NCBI RefSeq assembly: GCF_021347895.1
Contig: NC_067131.1
Location: 7,034,653-7,098,652 of the forward strand
DNA length: 64,000 nucleotides
Source: Acanthochromis polyacanthus
Lineage: Eukaryota; Chordata; Actinopteri; Pomacentridae
Direction: 5' to 3'
Within the stretch, counting starts at the first letter, position 1. Each line of letters begins with the position of its first letter. Below the pieces are notes generated by a model. The model was given only the letters and a program-made list of their open reading frames with translations, was not told where the DNA came from and made no database searches. Position numbers and translations under genes: made by a program. This document shows, piece after piece, positions 63,458 through 64,000 of this stretch.

Positions 63458-64000
63458 CTGTTGGGGGAGAAAACACGGAGGATTTAACAACCCTGCTGCA
63501 CTCATTCGGTGGTTTAGCTGAATATTTTGAGGGGGGATTTATTTTGTTGTGTCCACAGAAAACGACTGATTCGAGTTAATAAATAAATTAAACTGATGTC
63601 ACCGTGATGTTTTCTTGGGTTAAATGACCAGTTCGGAGTTATTTAATCATAAAACAGTGTATTGGGTTTGAGTAGAAAAGTGGTTCCCAACCGTTTTTAT
63701 CAGACATACGGTATCTATTTCAAATTGTTCACAATGTTATATAAAATTATTCAGTTTTATTAAATTACATAAGTATACTACTTACCATATTAATGTTATC
63801 TGTTATTTTTAGCAAAATATTTCAACCTTTTAACCATTTTAGCCCTTTATCCACTCCTTAGAGCTGTCTTTTAACTGTTTCTTCATTACTTTTAGCTGTT
63901 TAGAAGACGCTCTTGCTAATTGCATCATAATCTTCAAGTATTATTGGTTACTTGAGATATGCATTTATATGTTTAATCAAATTTTATCAATGAAGTTTCC
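63458..64000. other. ptpre intron running off the window
   Basis: Sequence upstream (minus-strand sense) of the first ptpre exon present here. A phrase at about 63680-63700 (GTGGTTCCCAACCGTTTTT) resembles a fish hAT-type repeat end. No further ptpre exon was found before the edge. Confidence 0.5.

Overview
The window looks like nuclear DNA from a ray-finned fish, probably a percomorph teleost (inference). It holds four vertebrate multi-exon genes with GT-AG introns, AT-rich non-coding DNA, long (CA)n microsatellites, and relics of Tc1, mariner, hAT, piggyBac-like and LINE elements typical of fish. I read no prokaryotic, viral or CRISPR features. All exon joins were worked out by eye from splice sites, reading phase and recalled family sequence; no alignment was run.

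Layout, left to right. (1) 1-8.4 kb, plus strand: the 3' half of a group A thrombospondin gene, best matched to thbs2, with its 5' end off the window. (2) 10.0-15.2 kb, plus strand: a complete three-exon two-pore potassium channel gene of the TWIK-1 type (kcnk1, 350 aa). (3) 15.3-28.6 kb, minus strand: an ectonucleoside triphosphate diphosphohydrolase gene (entpd1/CD39-like, 490 aa from the first certain ATG), with a probable further first exon upstream at 32-36 kb. Its 3' end faces the 3' end of kcnk1 about 80 bp away, measured between poly(A) signals. (4) 30-51 kb: about 20 kb with no confident gene, holding microsatellites, repeat relics and one orphan exon candidate. (5) 51.0-63.5 kb, minus strand: sixteen 3' exons of receptor protein tyrosine phosphatase epsilon (ptpre), covering the end of the juxtamembrane region and both phosphatase domains; its 5' exons lie beyond the right edge.

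The four genes do not form a pathway. They are an extracellular matrix protein, a potassium channel, a cell-surface nucleotidase and a receptor phosphatase. I found no previously undescribed biological system. The most worthwhile observations are a mariner transposase remnant in a thbs2 intron that could be spliced in as an alternative end, a 29-nt cassette-like exon and competing first exons at the 5' end of entpd1, the near-abutting 3' ends of kcnk1 and entpd1, one transposon nested in another inside ptpre, a tight cluster of CAGCTG E-boxes in a ptpre intron, and loss of the thrombospondin RGD motif.
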